In this document: in pieces, positions 22,779-34,213 of the stretch
How the letters are laid out: every line of letters starts with the position of its first letter
Position numbering within the stretch: the first letter of the stretch is position 1
From: Papaver somniferum
Taxonomy: Eukaryota > Streptophyta > Magnoliopsida > Ranunculales > Papaveraceae
Assembly: GCF_003573695.1 (NCBI RefSeq)
Contig: NC_039368.1
Location: 78,568,374-78,632,373 of the forward strand
Direction of reading: 5' to 3'
DNA length: 64,000 nucleotides
Translations under genes and position numbers: made by a program
Notes under the pieces: generated by a model
Told to the model about the DNA's origin: nothing
What the model saw: only the letters and a program-made list of their open reading frames with translations
The model's database searches: none

Positions 22779-24433
22779 TTAAGTCCCCTGCTTAGCACGT
22801 AATTGTGGCATTGTTGCGGGGTAAGCATGAGATGGTGACAGACGAGAGTAAAATCGAAAGAGCAATAGTGAAGAAATCGCCATGAAAGTCCAACTAACCT
22901 TTGGCGGAAGGCATGAGGAATATGTGCTCCTTGTCTTGGTCATGGGATGTTGGCACCAGTGCATCATCTTTGGCTACTGGTCGAGGAATGGTTCATGGTG
23001 TCGCTGGCTAAGGCATTGGTTAGGACGTGGTTGGAGTTGGCTTGGGCTGCGAATGGCACTTGTTGGGAGCGGAAAAGTTGGCGCTGAGAAGGATGCAAGT
23101 TGTTGGTGTTGGCTAGGGCATGGAGCCGTCGCCGTTGCTGGCTTGGCTTGGCTTGTCTTGGACGTGACGCTGCTGGCTTGGCCGTGGAGCCGTCGGTGCT
23201 GGCTTTTCTTGGCTTTGTTTTTCCATGTTTAATGCCTCTGTGGAAAGAAGAATATATTCCAGGTATGCGTCCACGCCAGGGTTCCAAGCTAGGAAACGTA
23301 TTCCTCCTTTGAATATTTGACCTTTTTTTTTATCTTCATTAGGGTTTCGACGAGAGATTTCATTGGGGATGATTTTTCGGCTGTCATGTAGGCTCATCGC
23401 GTTTGCTCAGCATTTGTTTCTCTCTAGGGTTTCCACAATATATATGCTGGTGAAACTGTATCATCCTTCCCAGTTCAAGGCAGAGGTTTCTCTTGTTGAA
23501 TCCATACTTCTTTCATCATGTCAAGCAGAAGTGAATCATCCTCGAGCCGGACAGATTCTTCAGTCAAGCACAGGCGGTCTGGCTCTTGCGACAATTCCCC
23601 CGTCCGGATTATCTGAGTCAAGAAGATCATACCGGTATGCTTTCGTTAACCAATAGATATTCGTTTATTATTACTGGCGAGTGATGATGGGAGACTTTCT
23701 TTTGCGCAGTGATATCCAACTGGGACATGTATAACCGTCGTTGATGATGATGATCTGTCCGCCCCCCTTTCTTCGAACCCGAGCACACCGACCGTTGCTG
23801 ATATGGAAAATGCTGATTTGGGTATCTCTTGCCATGAATATCCCAATGCAGGCTTGTCATTTGAAATCCGCATGAAGTGTTTATATTCTAGCTACCGAAG
23901 CGTCGGTAAATTCTTAGTGCGAAAGGAATTCGTGACTCTGTATACGAAAATATGGAGAAGATATGGCCATATTGCCACTAGGAACGTGGTGAAGTATTGT
24001 TCGCTGGCTTTGGTTACCACAGTGAATTGTCTCCTGCCTATGATTGTTGAAAAATGGAAGGCACATCTATCCGCGACGTCACGGAATCAACTATTGAAGG
24101 TGGGAAAACATGGTGTCTACCTGTGAATCCCTTGAGTTTAATGTAAGTTGGTTGCGGCATCGCCTTGACATTGTGAAGGTTGACAGAGCCAGTATTCTTG
24201 CCAACGTCGTTCCTGCCACAAAAGCCATTTTGGAAAAGGAGAAGGCTCTGGCCGTGGAATCCCAAAAGGTGGGAAAGGCCATCCAGGACTTGAAGAGTAG
24301 GGCTGAAAGATATCAAAACAGGTTGAAGATGATGCTTTCAAGGAACTACAATCTATTGGACGGGCATTTCTGGGTTATGTAGTTGTCAGACTCCTGGCTT
24401 TCTTTCTGGTTTCGAACATGTATTTTTTTTTGT
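22779..24433 (+). pseudogene. Outer element 3' internal region with antisense PMD-like ORF
   Basis: This part lies between the nested copy and the 3' LTR of the outer element. On the plus strand, opposite to pol, 23803-24382 encodes in two frames FVTLYTKIWRRYGHIATRN and VTTVNCLLPMIVEKW, and then SWLRHRLDIV followed by a coiled-coil of KEKALAVESQKVGKAI and ERYQNRLKMM. It resembles the C-terminal end of the plant-mobile-domain ORFs that some Ty3/gypsy elements carry antisense between pol and the 3' LTR. The stretch 22880-23260 is a Gly/Trp-rich low-complexity region with no recognisable domain. Confidence 0.5.
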
Positions 24434-24438
24434 ACTAG
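24434..24438 (+). repeat. Left target duplication of nested element
   Basis: ACTAG, compared with ACTGG at 32582-32586; one mismatch, so this is a probable but imperfect duplication. Confidence 0.55.
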
Positions 24439-25078
24439 TGTTTGTGGGTGAAAACGGTTTCTGCTGATTTTGGTAAATTCATGTGTGTGAATGAGAAACG
24501 AGTCTAAACCTTAAACAATGTACTTCATGGGAGTACTTTTGATTCGAGAGATCAATCTCCTAGTTTGGATAATCATAGTTTTTCGACCAACGGGGTCTAG
24601 TGTACTGCGCGGGGCGCGAAACCCTAATTTTGCAAATTAGTCGGGTTTATGAGTTTTTTGTGAGTTATCACAATAATTGGCTGGATTTTGTATGCTGTCG
24701 TAAAATCCTTATCTACAGAATGCAGTGTGCTTTCCGTCTGAGCATTTCGTGCAATGGCCTTTGGTACTTGGAGGTTCATGCTACTCCGCTGCAAGTGAAT
24801 ACAAATCCATCATGCCATACCGATATTAAGGGTTCTGCCGGGGAACATAGCACAGGAAAGTACTCAGTGAGTCTTATATTGGCGAGGTGCCAAAGTTTAC
24901 AGAGTGTTTGGGATGGTTGCTACATTCTCCAGTCTGGATAAATTTCATGTAAATATATTGAATGGCTCAATAAATATGCTGGTGTAGAGGTTATCACTCA
25001 CGGCACCGTTTCCTTACAGAGTGACGTCAGGTGCAAGGTTTTACGATTTTAACCCTAATATAAAAACCACCATCAACA
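24439..25078 (-). repeat. LTR B (3' LTR of nested element, internally deleted)
   Basis: Begins TGTTTGTGGG and ends ATCAACA like the other LTRs but is only 640 bp. It jumps from the GATTCGAGAGATCAATCT region straight to the CCTAGTTTGGATAATCATAG region. About 1.6 kb, including the tandem array and the TATA region, is missing. Confidence 0.85.
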
Positions 25079-26600
25079 TTAAGAGCAAGACGTGAAGAAA
25101 TTTCCAAGGAAATTCAACTAACCTTTGGCCGAAGTCATGAGAAATGTGTGCTCCCCGCATAGGCGGCTTTGCATAAATTCAGCTTGGCCATAGTGTGTTG
25201 GCCTCAGCGCCGCAATTGGCTACTGATTGGGAGAGGTGGCACTGCGACTTGGTCCGCGGGATGGGGGTTGGTCGGCTATAGAAAGGTAGATTGCGCTGCT
25301 GACCATGGACGGGCTTTGGCTGACTAGGTCAATGGAGCTACTGACCATGGAAAGATGAATGGCGCTGCTTTAGCTGGCTAGTAGCGGAGACGATGGCGTT
25401 GGTTTAGCGTTGGATGGGACGCAGACTGATGACGCTGGCTGTGGAGCGGAGAAGATGACACTGGTTAGGGCGTGGAGCCGTTGGCATTGCTCAGGACTTA
25501 GCCATAATTATCCTGTATAATAAAATATCTAATCCATCTGGTATCACGCGTTTGAATCCTTAATTCACGGCTGGTAAAGGGGTTTTCCTTCTCAGTCTTC
25601 ATCGATCCGCTGGATATAAGAGGTGATCTTGAACCCTTCGTCCATACAGATCATCGCAAAATCGCGTCCACCCTCTTCGCAGGTACTATCTTGTGTTTCT
25701 TCTCCTAGTTCTCATTTTGTCTTCTTCATCATGTAGGTTGTCGGTGCAGACATGGTAAAACCCTTTTTTTGTAGCATATACTGAGATCTTCCAGTGACGA
25801 TCGTACCTCTGACCCTTCGGAGAGAAATTTTGAAGTCGACAAAACCTAGTTTTTTTTCTCATGAGGAGGCATTAGACAAGATTGATTCTCTGTTCTGTGA
25901 GGATGACGAGATCATACAAGGCATGTCTCTCGCCCATCTATGCAGAATGCGGACGTATTTTCAGACTCTCATGGCTTCGATGGATATGGAGGAAAAGTAG
26001 AGACATGATGAAGCATTTCAGCGTGTCGGGGGATCTCAGAATAATGAAGTTTCTCTACAACCCAATGTTAGGGCTGGACGATTCGCCTCTCGGCTGCAAA
26101 GACGGAAGACTGTGTCCATAAAACTTTTAGGTGAGAGCCAGTCTAATTACCCTGTCCATGATGGAATTGTAAACCTTGACTTTGATGCGGACGAGCCGGG
26201 ACATCCTCGGGAATATGCTGGAAAATCTCCCTAGGAAGATGTCGACACGGTTCGCGAAACTGGAGCAGCTTCTGGAGTGGACGCCGAAACTGCTGTCAGG
26301 GATGTTGAAGCGACTGCTAAGGATGACGTCGAGGCGAACGAGGAGGCGGAGGGAACATATGTTGGAGCCATTGGAGAATTCATGGAAACATACGCTGGGA
26401 CAGCTGTCGAAACAAATTCCAGACAGGATACGGAATCTGCTGTTGAGGCGGCTTCTGGATGGGATGCTGAGGTCGATGCTGTCGAGGCGGCGTCTGGCTG
26501 GAATGTTTGTTTCCAGAGAGGGTGCTGGGGAAAGTGCTTGAAAAAGCTCTGATGGAGGCGTTATTGATCCAGGCGTCTTCCATTGACGACCAAGTTTTTT
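25079..26600 (+). pseudogene. Nested element 3' internal region with antisense acidic ORF
   Basis: The first part is homologous to the start of the outer element's 3' region (shared CAACTAACCTTTGG and GTGTGCTCC). On the plus strand, 25800-26552 in one main frame reads KPSFFSHEEALDKIDSLFCE and SLAHLCRMRTYFQTLMASMD. After stops near 25998 and 26232 comes a long Ala/Glu/Asp-rich tail (DAETAVRDVEATAKDDVEAN and similar). It looks like the N- and C-terminal portions of an antisense accessory ORF, but I cannot name it. Confidence 0.4.
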
Positions 26601-27437
26601 TTTTTTACTTTTGCTATTTCTCCTCGGTGTGTAGCCGCTTTTGATATTTCAAGGATTTATTTTCACTTTCTTGTTTTCATGGCGGAATTAGGGTTTCTCC
26701 AAGTAACATTCCGTTATTCAGCTTTTATGGTTTCACATCTCTGAATGAATTAATAAAATCTTCATACTAAAAAGATCCAAAAACCCTTTATGCGAAAAAT
26801 AAGTTGCTCGCCCCTCCTGATCATCCAGTAGATGGACAAACACCGTACATAAATAGTGTGGATGGAATTTGCCGCAGGTACTAGCCAGCCTGTTGTTTTC
26901 GCAGCCAATGCTTTCGAACGCCGACATCATCCATAGTAGCTCAAAACAGGGGAAATAACAACAATGGTTAAAGGTTCGACCGACCTGTTTCTTGGCTCTC
27001 CCTTGTAGCAACATCGTTGTCACACATCCCGAAAAACAGAGGAGCGTCAGGTGAGATTTGAAGCCGGATACTTCTGAGGAAGACATCTGTTCTGCCGCCT
27101 GATGATCATCTTCCTTGCATATTCCCTTCTTCAATATTTTTGAATAGATATTTTTTGTGGTGGTTTGGTTTCTCTAGTTTTCAATTGACGGGTAAGGACT
27201 CTGTGAGAGTTTGGGTTTACTTGGTATTTTCCTTTAAGATGGTTTGGGAAAACTTTTTAAGGAAAGATGTTCTTTAATTGAAATTTAAAACTCTAATCAT
27301 GAATGCAAGCAGTGCAATCATTTTAGAGAAGCTACAAACATTGCATGAAAAGGGAAAATGCTGAAGGAAATGCTGAAATGAGAGAACACTGGAGGTGAAG
27401 GTAGCACAGCGTTTTAGGTATTGAAGGGTTTGATCCA
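26601..27437. other. Nested element interior without recognisable coding
   Basis: No supportable gene. The open frame on the minus strand at 26733-27134 has no family features I recognise. Confidence 0.4.
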
Positions 27438-27695
27438 TCACGAGTGAATCATCACACCTTCCAATTTTTCGGCATTGATGAGTGTGCAGTAACCACCCAA
27501 GATAACATCTGCCACCAAATATGGCTCGTCTTCCTTTTCTTTATGCGGACCGGGTCGAGCGGCTATCTTCACTGTTACATCTCCAACTTGAAACGAGGTC
27601 GTCTTGACTACCAAATCTCCAATTTGAAACGGGTTTGGGCGTTGCGCAACCATTTGATTTTTGAGCTCGTCATCTTTGACTGTGACAGCTTCCAA
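27438..27695 (-). pseudogene. Isolated pol C-terminal fragment of nested element
   Basis: The minus-strand frame reads DELKNQMVAQRPNPFQIGDL, VVKTTSFQVGDVTVKIA and EDEPYLVADVILGGYCTL. This parallels the FQVGNLVLKI...KWEGPYVVTKAYNSGYYKF segment that closes the outer element's integrase. The FQIGD/FQVGD segment is itself doubled. The integrase and RT upstream are absent. Confidence 0.6.
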
Positions 27696-27965
27696 ATTTT
27701 TGAGAAAGCACTTGAAAGGCCCAACGTCCCATTCACATCTCTTAATAACGCCTGGGTTGATAATCGGACCGAGTCCCCATGCCTGGCCGAGAGGAGAGGT
27801 GACTGGGTGCAGAAAGGGTTGTTTAACCAGACTTACTTATGTTCGGAATCTGCGGATGAACGTCGACGGGCTTTCTCCAGGTAATTGAGTTACATTGGTA
27901 AGTTGTTGATACGACAACATGTAATCTTCAAAGTTGGACGACTTGTTGGAAATTCTTTCGGGTAT

Positions 27966-28247
27966 CTACATAGGCAGAGGGGATACTCTTAACAAAGCTT
28001 TGTTGCCGTGTACCCATGCGCGCCCCAGAATCATGTCATAATCTGATATTTCTTTGACAATGTGGAATTTGCCATGTGTTAGAGCGTCTCCCACCTTAAT
28101 TTCAAGGTTGATATAGCCATATGCGTCCATCGCCTCTCCTTTCCATTTTTTGACCATGGTTGGGGAACGGGTAGCCTCCTGCTTCGAGACTCCCGCAGCT
28201 CTCAGAGTTTTGATGGTAACGATGTTGAAGTCAGAGGCCGCGTCGAT
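27966..28247 (-). pseudogene. Protease-like end of gag-pro in nested element
   Basis: The minus-strand frame reads NIVTIKTLRAAG, a PTMVKKW segment, DAYGYINLEIKVGD and YDMILGRAWVHGNKALL. The YGYINL and ILGR blocks also occur in the outer element's protease. The active-site D-S/T-G block is changed to NAAS-like sequence near 28235, so activity is unlikely. Confidence 0.55.
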
Positions 28248-30201
28248 TCATGTGTTGTAGAGCTTGGCGTCCCTTAGATAAACTGTGGCCAGCAGTCTCC
28301 AGTTGTATTTTCTAGCACCGCTTCCCGAGAGAGCTTGGGGTTCTGGCGTGGTTTCTTCGGTAGGAAAGAGTCGCTTGCCCGATACAACACGATTACGGGT
28401 CGTGAAGATATCTTGACGCTGTGTCTCGGAGAGATAGAGAATTTCGCACACATGCTGCATCATGGATTGCACAGTTTCGTGTACAGAGTCCCCAGAGACC
28501 ATGCAACTCCTGACTAGAAGTGGATCTCCGTGAAATATTTCATTGTCCAGTCGAAGCTCCCCTGCTTCCATCTTTTCTTTGAAGATATGCTTTAGCTTAT
28601 TGCAGTCACTGGTCGGGTGGTGGACAAATCTGTGGTAGCGGCAATATTTGGGATGTGCCATTTCCGCTTCGGTTGGTGGACGTCTGGTAGGAGGTAGCCT
28701 GATGGCTTCGTCTTGAATCCACTCTTCCAAGAGTTCAATCACTTCCTCGATTGGGAACAGGAAATCCAAGACATTTTCTCCAGCTTCTTGATGTCGCATG
28801 GGAGCTTTAGCGATGGTCTTCCGTGGCGGAACTGCCTGTTGTGCTGGCGCTGCGCGCTTGGATTGATGTTCTACTGCTGGAGCCTTCTTTTTTCCTCCTT
28901 CGTCTACCATGCTCACAGAGTAGGGACCAGTGTTGTATTTCTTATTGATAAGGAATCTATTTCCTCAAGTTTCACGTGTATCCTCGCCTCTGGTTGGCCC
29001 GGTTCTTTCCAACAACGCTGGTGTTGTTGTGGCCGACCGTTTCACAGCTTCATGAAGTTCAGAGAATTTCTGGAATCACAGATTCTCTAGTAAGGCGCGG
29101 TAGATGGGAATCATGCCATTGATGCAAGAATCCTCCAATTGTTGTTCGATCACGTTTGGGTCATGACAATCCAGTGCTTGAATTCTGAATCTTTTGACAA
29201 AATTATTCGGATGTTTGTTGTTTTGTTGGAACATCCTTCCTAGATCTGAGAAGGTAATTTTTTCAGACACAAAGAAGTACTTCTTGTAGAAAGCCGTAAC
29301 CATATCAGACTAGTTGGAGATGCTGCCTGGCGTAATGTTGTTGTACCATGTGTATGCTCTTCCAGTAAGTGATTTAGAAAATTCCCTCAAACAGATAACG
29401 TGATTGTATTCGTGCTCTCCCAGGGAATCCAAGAATCTAGAAACATGTTCGCGCGCATTACCGGTGCCGTCATACAGAGAGAATGAAGTACCCCCTTGGA
29501 AGAGAGATTCTTTGTACTTCCGGAGGATACGGGGGTTGATGCTGATGCGTGTTCATGGAATCAATTTTGTCCTAGTTTCGGAGAATTCGTTCCATATATT
29601 CTCGCGTGACAAAATTTGACGGTTGATTTCTCTCCGATAGAGTTCCTGGGCGAGTCTGTTTGTCTACAAAGGAGTGCCATGTTGAGGTGCTGGCGCCAGG
29701 GGTATTGGAGGTGTTCCTCATTGTCTCTGGATGGCGTGATTCTTGCGGTAGCCGTTCTGTTAGTGTCTTGAGAAAAACAAGTACCTCCTTCTGAGTTGAG
29801 GCCATGTCCGTTTGGGCTCTAGCGAGAACCTCCTGTCTTTCCATCAAATCAACAATAGTGATATAGGATCGGCTTCCTCTGGTTCCTCCAGTTTCTCGTC
29901 CTGACGGCGGAGTGGATGCGGCTCTGGTGGCGGTTGGAGGTGTCATACTTGATGAAACATTGGGAGCGGCGGCAGCGGCTCTGGCTCTGGTGATTGGAGG
30001 TGTAATACCTGAAGGAGCATTTTCCGTGACAGAGGCTCTAGCTCTTCTAATCAAGGGCGTGACGCCTGAAGGAACATTCTCCATGTTGCTGGTGTTGACA
30101 GGCGGCGTATTAACACCACTGTAAGGAACGTTAAAGCTGGGGATAATTTCAGCGCCAGTGTTCTCAGGGATTGTTGATGATCTGGACCTGAGTTCTACCA
30201 C
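28248..30201 (-). pseudogene. Gag of nested element, frameshifted
   Basis: From 30201 the frame starts MVELRSRSSTIPENTG, continues with a Ala/Thr/Pro-rich repeat region and a coiled segment, and stops at 29572. After stops it continues at 29303-29076 with the retrotransposon gag core (FYKKYFFVSEKITFSDLGRM, KHPNNFVKRFR). At 28916-28248 the nucleocapsid part has KYCRYHRFVHHPTSDCNKLK, a Cys/His knuckle-like CxxHx..HxxxxxC, and a protease approach. The C-terminal 28420-28460 segment (VCEILYLSETQRQDIF) parallels the outer element's LCELLHLSKDQRAETF. Confidence 0.65.
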
Positions 30202-30267
30202 CTTGAGATCGGGATTGAAAGATAGAATCGGGAATTGAGAAATTGATATTGTAACCGAGAGATTAAT

Positions 30268-30285
30268 CTCCCACTGTGGTCGCCA
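30268..30285 (-). promoter_or_regulatory. Candidate primer-binding site, nested element
   Basis: TGGCGACCACAGTGGGAG begins two bases after the LTR on the minus strand, at the position of a tRNA primer-binding site. The matching tRNA was not identified. Confidence 0.6.
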
Positions 30286-30287
30286 AT

Positions 30288-32581
30288 TGTTTGTGGGTGA
30301 AAACGGTTTCTGCTGATTTTGGTAAATTCGTGTGTGTGAATTAGAAACGAGTCTAAACCCTAAACAATGTACTGCACGGGAGTACTTTTGATTCGAGATA
30401 TCAATCTGTACAAATTTGTCCTAAACCAAGAAATGGTCGTTCCAGACTTGCTTCGATCACAAAGTGAAGGAGAAGGGTTAGTCTTAGGGAGGGAAGCGAA
30501 GAAAGTGTTGAGACCAGAATCGTCGTTCTGGAAGTGTGGGTATTTTGTGACTTGTATCAGAAAATTGGACTACCTAGCTGAATGAAAAGATGTCAGGTAA
30601 TTTCTGAATGATGTATTGTTCTCCTGACCAAAAAATTGTTGTTTGGTGGAAATAGGTGATACCTATTTATACAAGTCGCAACAAAACGTACTCTGGGATC
30701 GTAGGAAGTGGAAACGATTGAGTAGTGGAAGAAGGGAGTAAGGGATAACGCCTGGAATTGATGTTTCCATAATGAAGGATACATTTCACCATTACTTCTT
30801 GCTATTACTAACTATCTCGTTTTATAACACTTTCTTGTAACGGGTGTATTGCACGCCGCACGTTGTAAACCTCCAGACCAATACCCTGATGAGTATCCCC
30901 CAGTTTGTGACATGTTTTGATGTCTCGAGCGTTTTCGTGGAAAACATGTAGCATTTTGCTACGTGTGGCAAGTTGAAATTGAGAGGCTTGCCGCAGGTAA
31001 ATAGCATGCGATGCTATTAGGCTCGTCTTGTCTAGTCGCCTAAAACTTGCCACAAGCTCGTCGTCTTGGTGGCGAACTTCTATGGCTGAGATCGCATCAT
31101 ATGAAATAAGGGTAGTCGTTGATTGTGGATACCTTGTGTTGGGGACTGAAGATGGCGCAGTGGCATTCTGGTGCACGCCAGTAGCAATCTGGCATGGCTG
31201 GCATGGCTCGTACATGCCAGTGGCACAGTGGTGAAAGTGGCGCTTGGCGTAGCCATGTCAATTAATTTTAGGCGGTTGGTCGCCTGAAAGTTGCCACAAG
31301 TTTGTCACCTCTGTGGCGAACTTGAATGGCTGAGATTGCATCTCATGAGTAAGGATAGTCATTGATTATGGATACCTTCTATCGGCGCCTGACAACTTTT
31401 TCTAAATTATGGTTTAGCATGCCGAAACCCTAATTAGCGTATATGGCATGCCGTTTGGCATGTGTGCCTGACATGCGCGTTTTTGGAAAGTTAGGCATGC
31501 CGATTGGCATGTGCGTCTGGCACACGCGTTTGGCGGGTTTGGCATGTGCGTCTGGCACGCGCGTTTGGCGGGTTTGGCATGTGCGTCTGGCACGCGCGTT
31601 TGGAGGGTTTGGCATGCTTCTTAGCATGTTTGGCATGCCGATTGGCATGTGCGTCTGGCACGCGTTTGGCATGCTTCTAGGCATGTCTATTGGCATGTGC
31701 GTCTGGCACGCGCGTTTGGAAGGTTTGGCATGCTTCTTGGCATGCCGATTGGCATGTGCGTCTGGCACGCGCGTTTGGCGGGTTTGACATGCCGAATGAC
31801 ATGTGTGTCTGGTATGCGTGTTTGGGCGCGGGTTTTGGGAAGCCAATTGGCTTTGTGACCATCTGGCGTGGTTTCCTCCTTTTCAACACTGTGGCAAGTT
31901 TGAAGCAACCTGATTGGTTAATGTAAGAGGTCGTCCAAGCATGGGCGTGGCTACACTTCTGTGTGAGTGTGGCAGATTTAAAGTGACCTGATTCGTCGAT
32001 GGGAAGTGGGGACTGCAAGCTAGTGAGTGGCCACACTTCCAGTGTGTTGTGGCGGATTTAATCTCCTAGTTTGGCTAATCATAGTTTTTCGACCAACGGG
32101 GTCTAGTGTACTGCGCGGGGCGCGAAACCCTAATTTTGAAAATTAGTCGGGTTTATGAGTTTTTTATGAGTTATCACAATAATTGGCTGGTTTTTTATGC
32201 TGTCGTAAAATCCTTATCTACAGAATGCAGTGTGCTTTCCGTCTGAGAATTTCGTGCAATGGCCTTTGGTACTTGGAGGTTCATGCTACTCCGCTGCGAG
32301 TGAATACAAATCCATCATGCCATACCGATATTAAGGGTTATGTCGGGGAACATAGCACAGGAAAGTACTCAGTGAGTCTTATATTGGCGAGGTGCCAAAT
32401 TTTACAAAGTGTTTGGGATGGTTGCTACATTCGCTGGTCTGGATAAATTTCATGTAAATATATTGAATGGCTCAATATATGTTGGTGGAGAAGTTAGCAC
32501 TCACGGCACCGTTTCCTTGCAGAGTGACGTCAGGTGCAAGGTTTTACGATTTTAACCCTAAGCTAAAAACCACCATCAACA
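30288..32581 (-). repeat. LTR C (5' LTR of nested element)
   Basis: TGTTTGTGGG ... ATCAACA, 2.29 kb, with a minus-strand TATAAATAGG at 30662-30671 and the GCATGC-rich tandem array at 31445-31810. Confidence 0.88.
31445..31810. repeat. GCATGC-rich tandem array in LTR C
   Basis: Same array family as in LTR A, here with more TCTGGCACGCGCGTTTGG variants and fewer units. Confidence 0.9.
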
Positions 32582-32586
32582 ACTGG
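32582..32586 (+). repeat. Right target duplication of nested element
   Basis: ACTGG, one base different from ACTAG at 24434-24438. Confidence 0.5.
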
Positions 32587-32699
32587 TTTTTGAAGAAATA
32601 AGATAATTTTCATTAATATGCTTCGACTAAATGAAATTTGATAACTGGGATGTAAAGGAAACAGAAAAAAAATGCCTGGCTATCTGTGCTATGAGATGG

Positions 32700-33776
32700 C
32701 TAGAGGTGGGGTAAGGGTTTGGCGTAATATGCCTTGAGCCATTTTCCATTGATGATTGTTTCCAATCTGCCTCCATCTTTCTTGACAAACTTGTAATATC
32801 CACTGTTATATGCTTTGGTGACCACATAAGGCCCTTCCCATTTTGGGGAGAATTTTGGTGTTGACATGTCTTGTTGGATGTGTTTGGCGATCTTCAACAC
32901 CAGATTCCCTACTTGAAAAGCTCGAGGTTTCACAGCTTTGTCGTACGCTTGGGAAATTCTATTTCTATATGCTTGCGCGTGATCCTCTGTTTTAGCTCTT
33001 CTGGAATCCAAAGTGTCTAGCTCCTCTACCCTGGAATTTGCTGTTTCGGCTTCATTCCATTGAACTCCGCTTGCTTTGTCAATCATAGCCGATGGGATTT
33101 TAATTTCTGCCGGGAGAATGAAGTCTGCGTAGTAGACGAGGGAATAGGAGGAAGCGCCAGTAGAGCTCCTTGGTGATGTCTGATATGCCCAAAGCGCCTT
33201 TGGCAGTTGTTCGTGCCATGTCCGAGGGTTATCGTGCACTGTCCGACTGCTTGTTGGAAAAAGGAGTGTCGTTGCCGGTGATGATATGTTTGGGCACGCC
33301 AAAACGACAAATGATATATTCCTTAATGAACGCTGCAATTGTGGATCCAGTAGTCCCTCGTAAAGGGATGTATTCGACCCATTTGGTGAAATACTCCATT
33401 GCGGTTATTATATACTCATGTTGTTTTGATGACGGCGAGTTGATTTTCCCAATGATATCGAGTCCCCAGCTAGAAAACGTCCACGGCATACTTACCGAAT
33501 GCAGGGGAGTAGAGGTGCGTGGATAATATTTCCATGAATTTGACATTTGTGGCATCTTTGAACAAAATAAGCCGCATCGTCTTCCATGGTCGGCCAGTAG
33601 TATCGCTCGTGTATTTGGAGAAACAACTTCTTTTTCCCTTGGTGCTCGCCTTCGTGCATTTCTTTCAGCATGATTGGGATTTCTGCCTCGTCCAGGCATC
33701 GTAACAAATCTCCTCCAAAACTTTTTCGATACAAGATTCCTTCATGGAATATGAATCTCTTGGATATTTGTTTCAT
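32700..33776 (-). pseudogene. Integrase of outer Tat element
   Basis: From 33776 the minus-strand frame reads FHEGILYRKSFGGDLLRCLD. An H2C2 zinc-binding block follows with MHEGEHQGK, YYWPTM and CHKCQ. The rve core has SWGLDIIGKI, with a catalytic-type Asp, and ITAMEYFTKWVEYIPL, and reaches HIITGNDTPF, with a second Asp, before a frame break near 33240. The C-terminal frame (33205-32700) reads WHEQLPKALWAYQTSPRSST, FQVGNLVLKI and KWEGPYVVTKAY, and ends at KPLPHL. Part of the core around the catalytic Glu is out of frame, so the integrase is inactive. Confidence 0.8.
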
Positions 33777-34063
33777 CTTGGTTGCGTCTTTATTGCTTGC
33801 AGGGAGTATGTCGTCGCGAAGATAACTGATGTACGCCTTTTTTCAGTCCCCAGCATGGTCAACAGAAAAAAAACTTCCAATTGATACGGCGGTGCTTGGC
33901 AATTGGAGCAAGATCCTTGGAGCAATCGAGATTGAGTCTCCATCTCCGGCCAGTAGTAGCCAAAGTATTGCAGGCGACGATAAAGTGTTACCACCAACGT
34001 TTGTCCGAAAATTTCGCTATGAATACGGTTAAGCTGTTGTTGTGCCTGTCGTATCCGATGCAC
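33777..34063 (-). pseudogene. Additional H2C2-like zinc-binding block
   Basis: The frame reads MHRIRQAQQQLNRIHSEIFG, LYRRLQYFGYYWPEMETQ and SCSNCQ, i.e. H...H then C..C spacing, with the same YYWPxM core as the integrase zinc-binding domain that follows. It seems to be an extra or duplicated H2C2 unit between the second RNase H and the integrase. It ends in a stop near 33773. Confidence 0.55.
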
Positions 34064-34213
34064 CTTGACAGGGAACCATCTGAGTTCCGGTGGTACAACA
34101 TCCCGTGAAGCATGAATAAGTTTTGCAAGGTCTTGAGACTGACCTTTCCTTGGGAGAGCGATCTGTTAATCTCTTGGATAATCGGTGTTCTCCAGTCATC
34201 GTCCTCAACCTCG

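Larger units (their letters stand above)
24439..32581 (-). mobile_element. Nested gag-bearing, pol-deleted element of the same family
   Basis: The minus-strand 5' LTR is 30288-32581 and the 3' LTR is the internally deleted 24439-25078. The primer-binding-like site next to the 5' LTR (30270-30285) is the same as in the outer element. The interior carries gag (29572-30201, 28248-29303), a protease-like part (27966-28240) and an isolated pol C-terminal piece (27438-27695). No reverse transcriptase or integrase core is present, so it depends on a partner. It sits between pol and the 3' end of the outer element. Confidence 0.75.

Noticed and set aside
22882..23312. Gly/Trp/Leu-rich frames on the plus strand
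   Set aside because: Low-complexity interior of the retrotransposon with no family features and opposite-strand mirror frames.
31430..32036. Overlapping open frames in LTR C
   Set aside because: Same tandem-array artefact as in LTR A.
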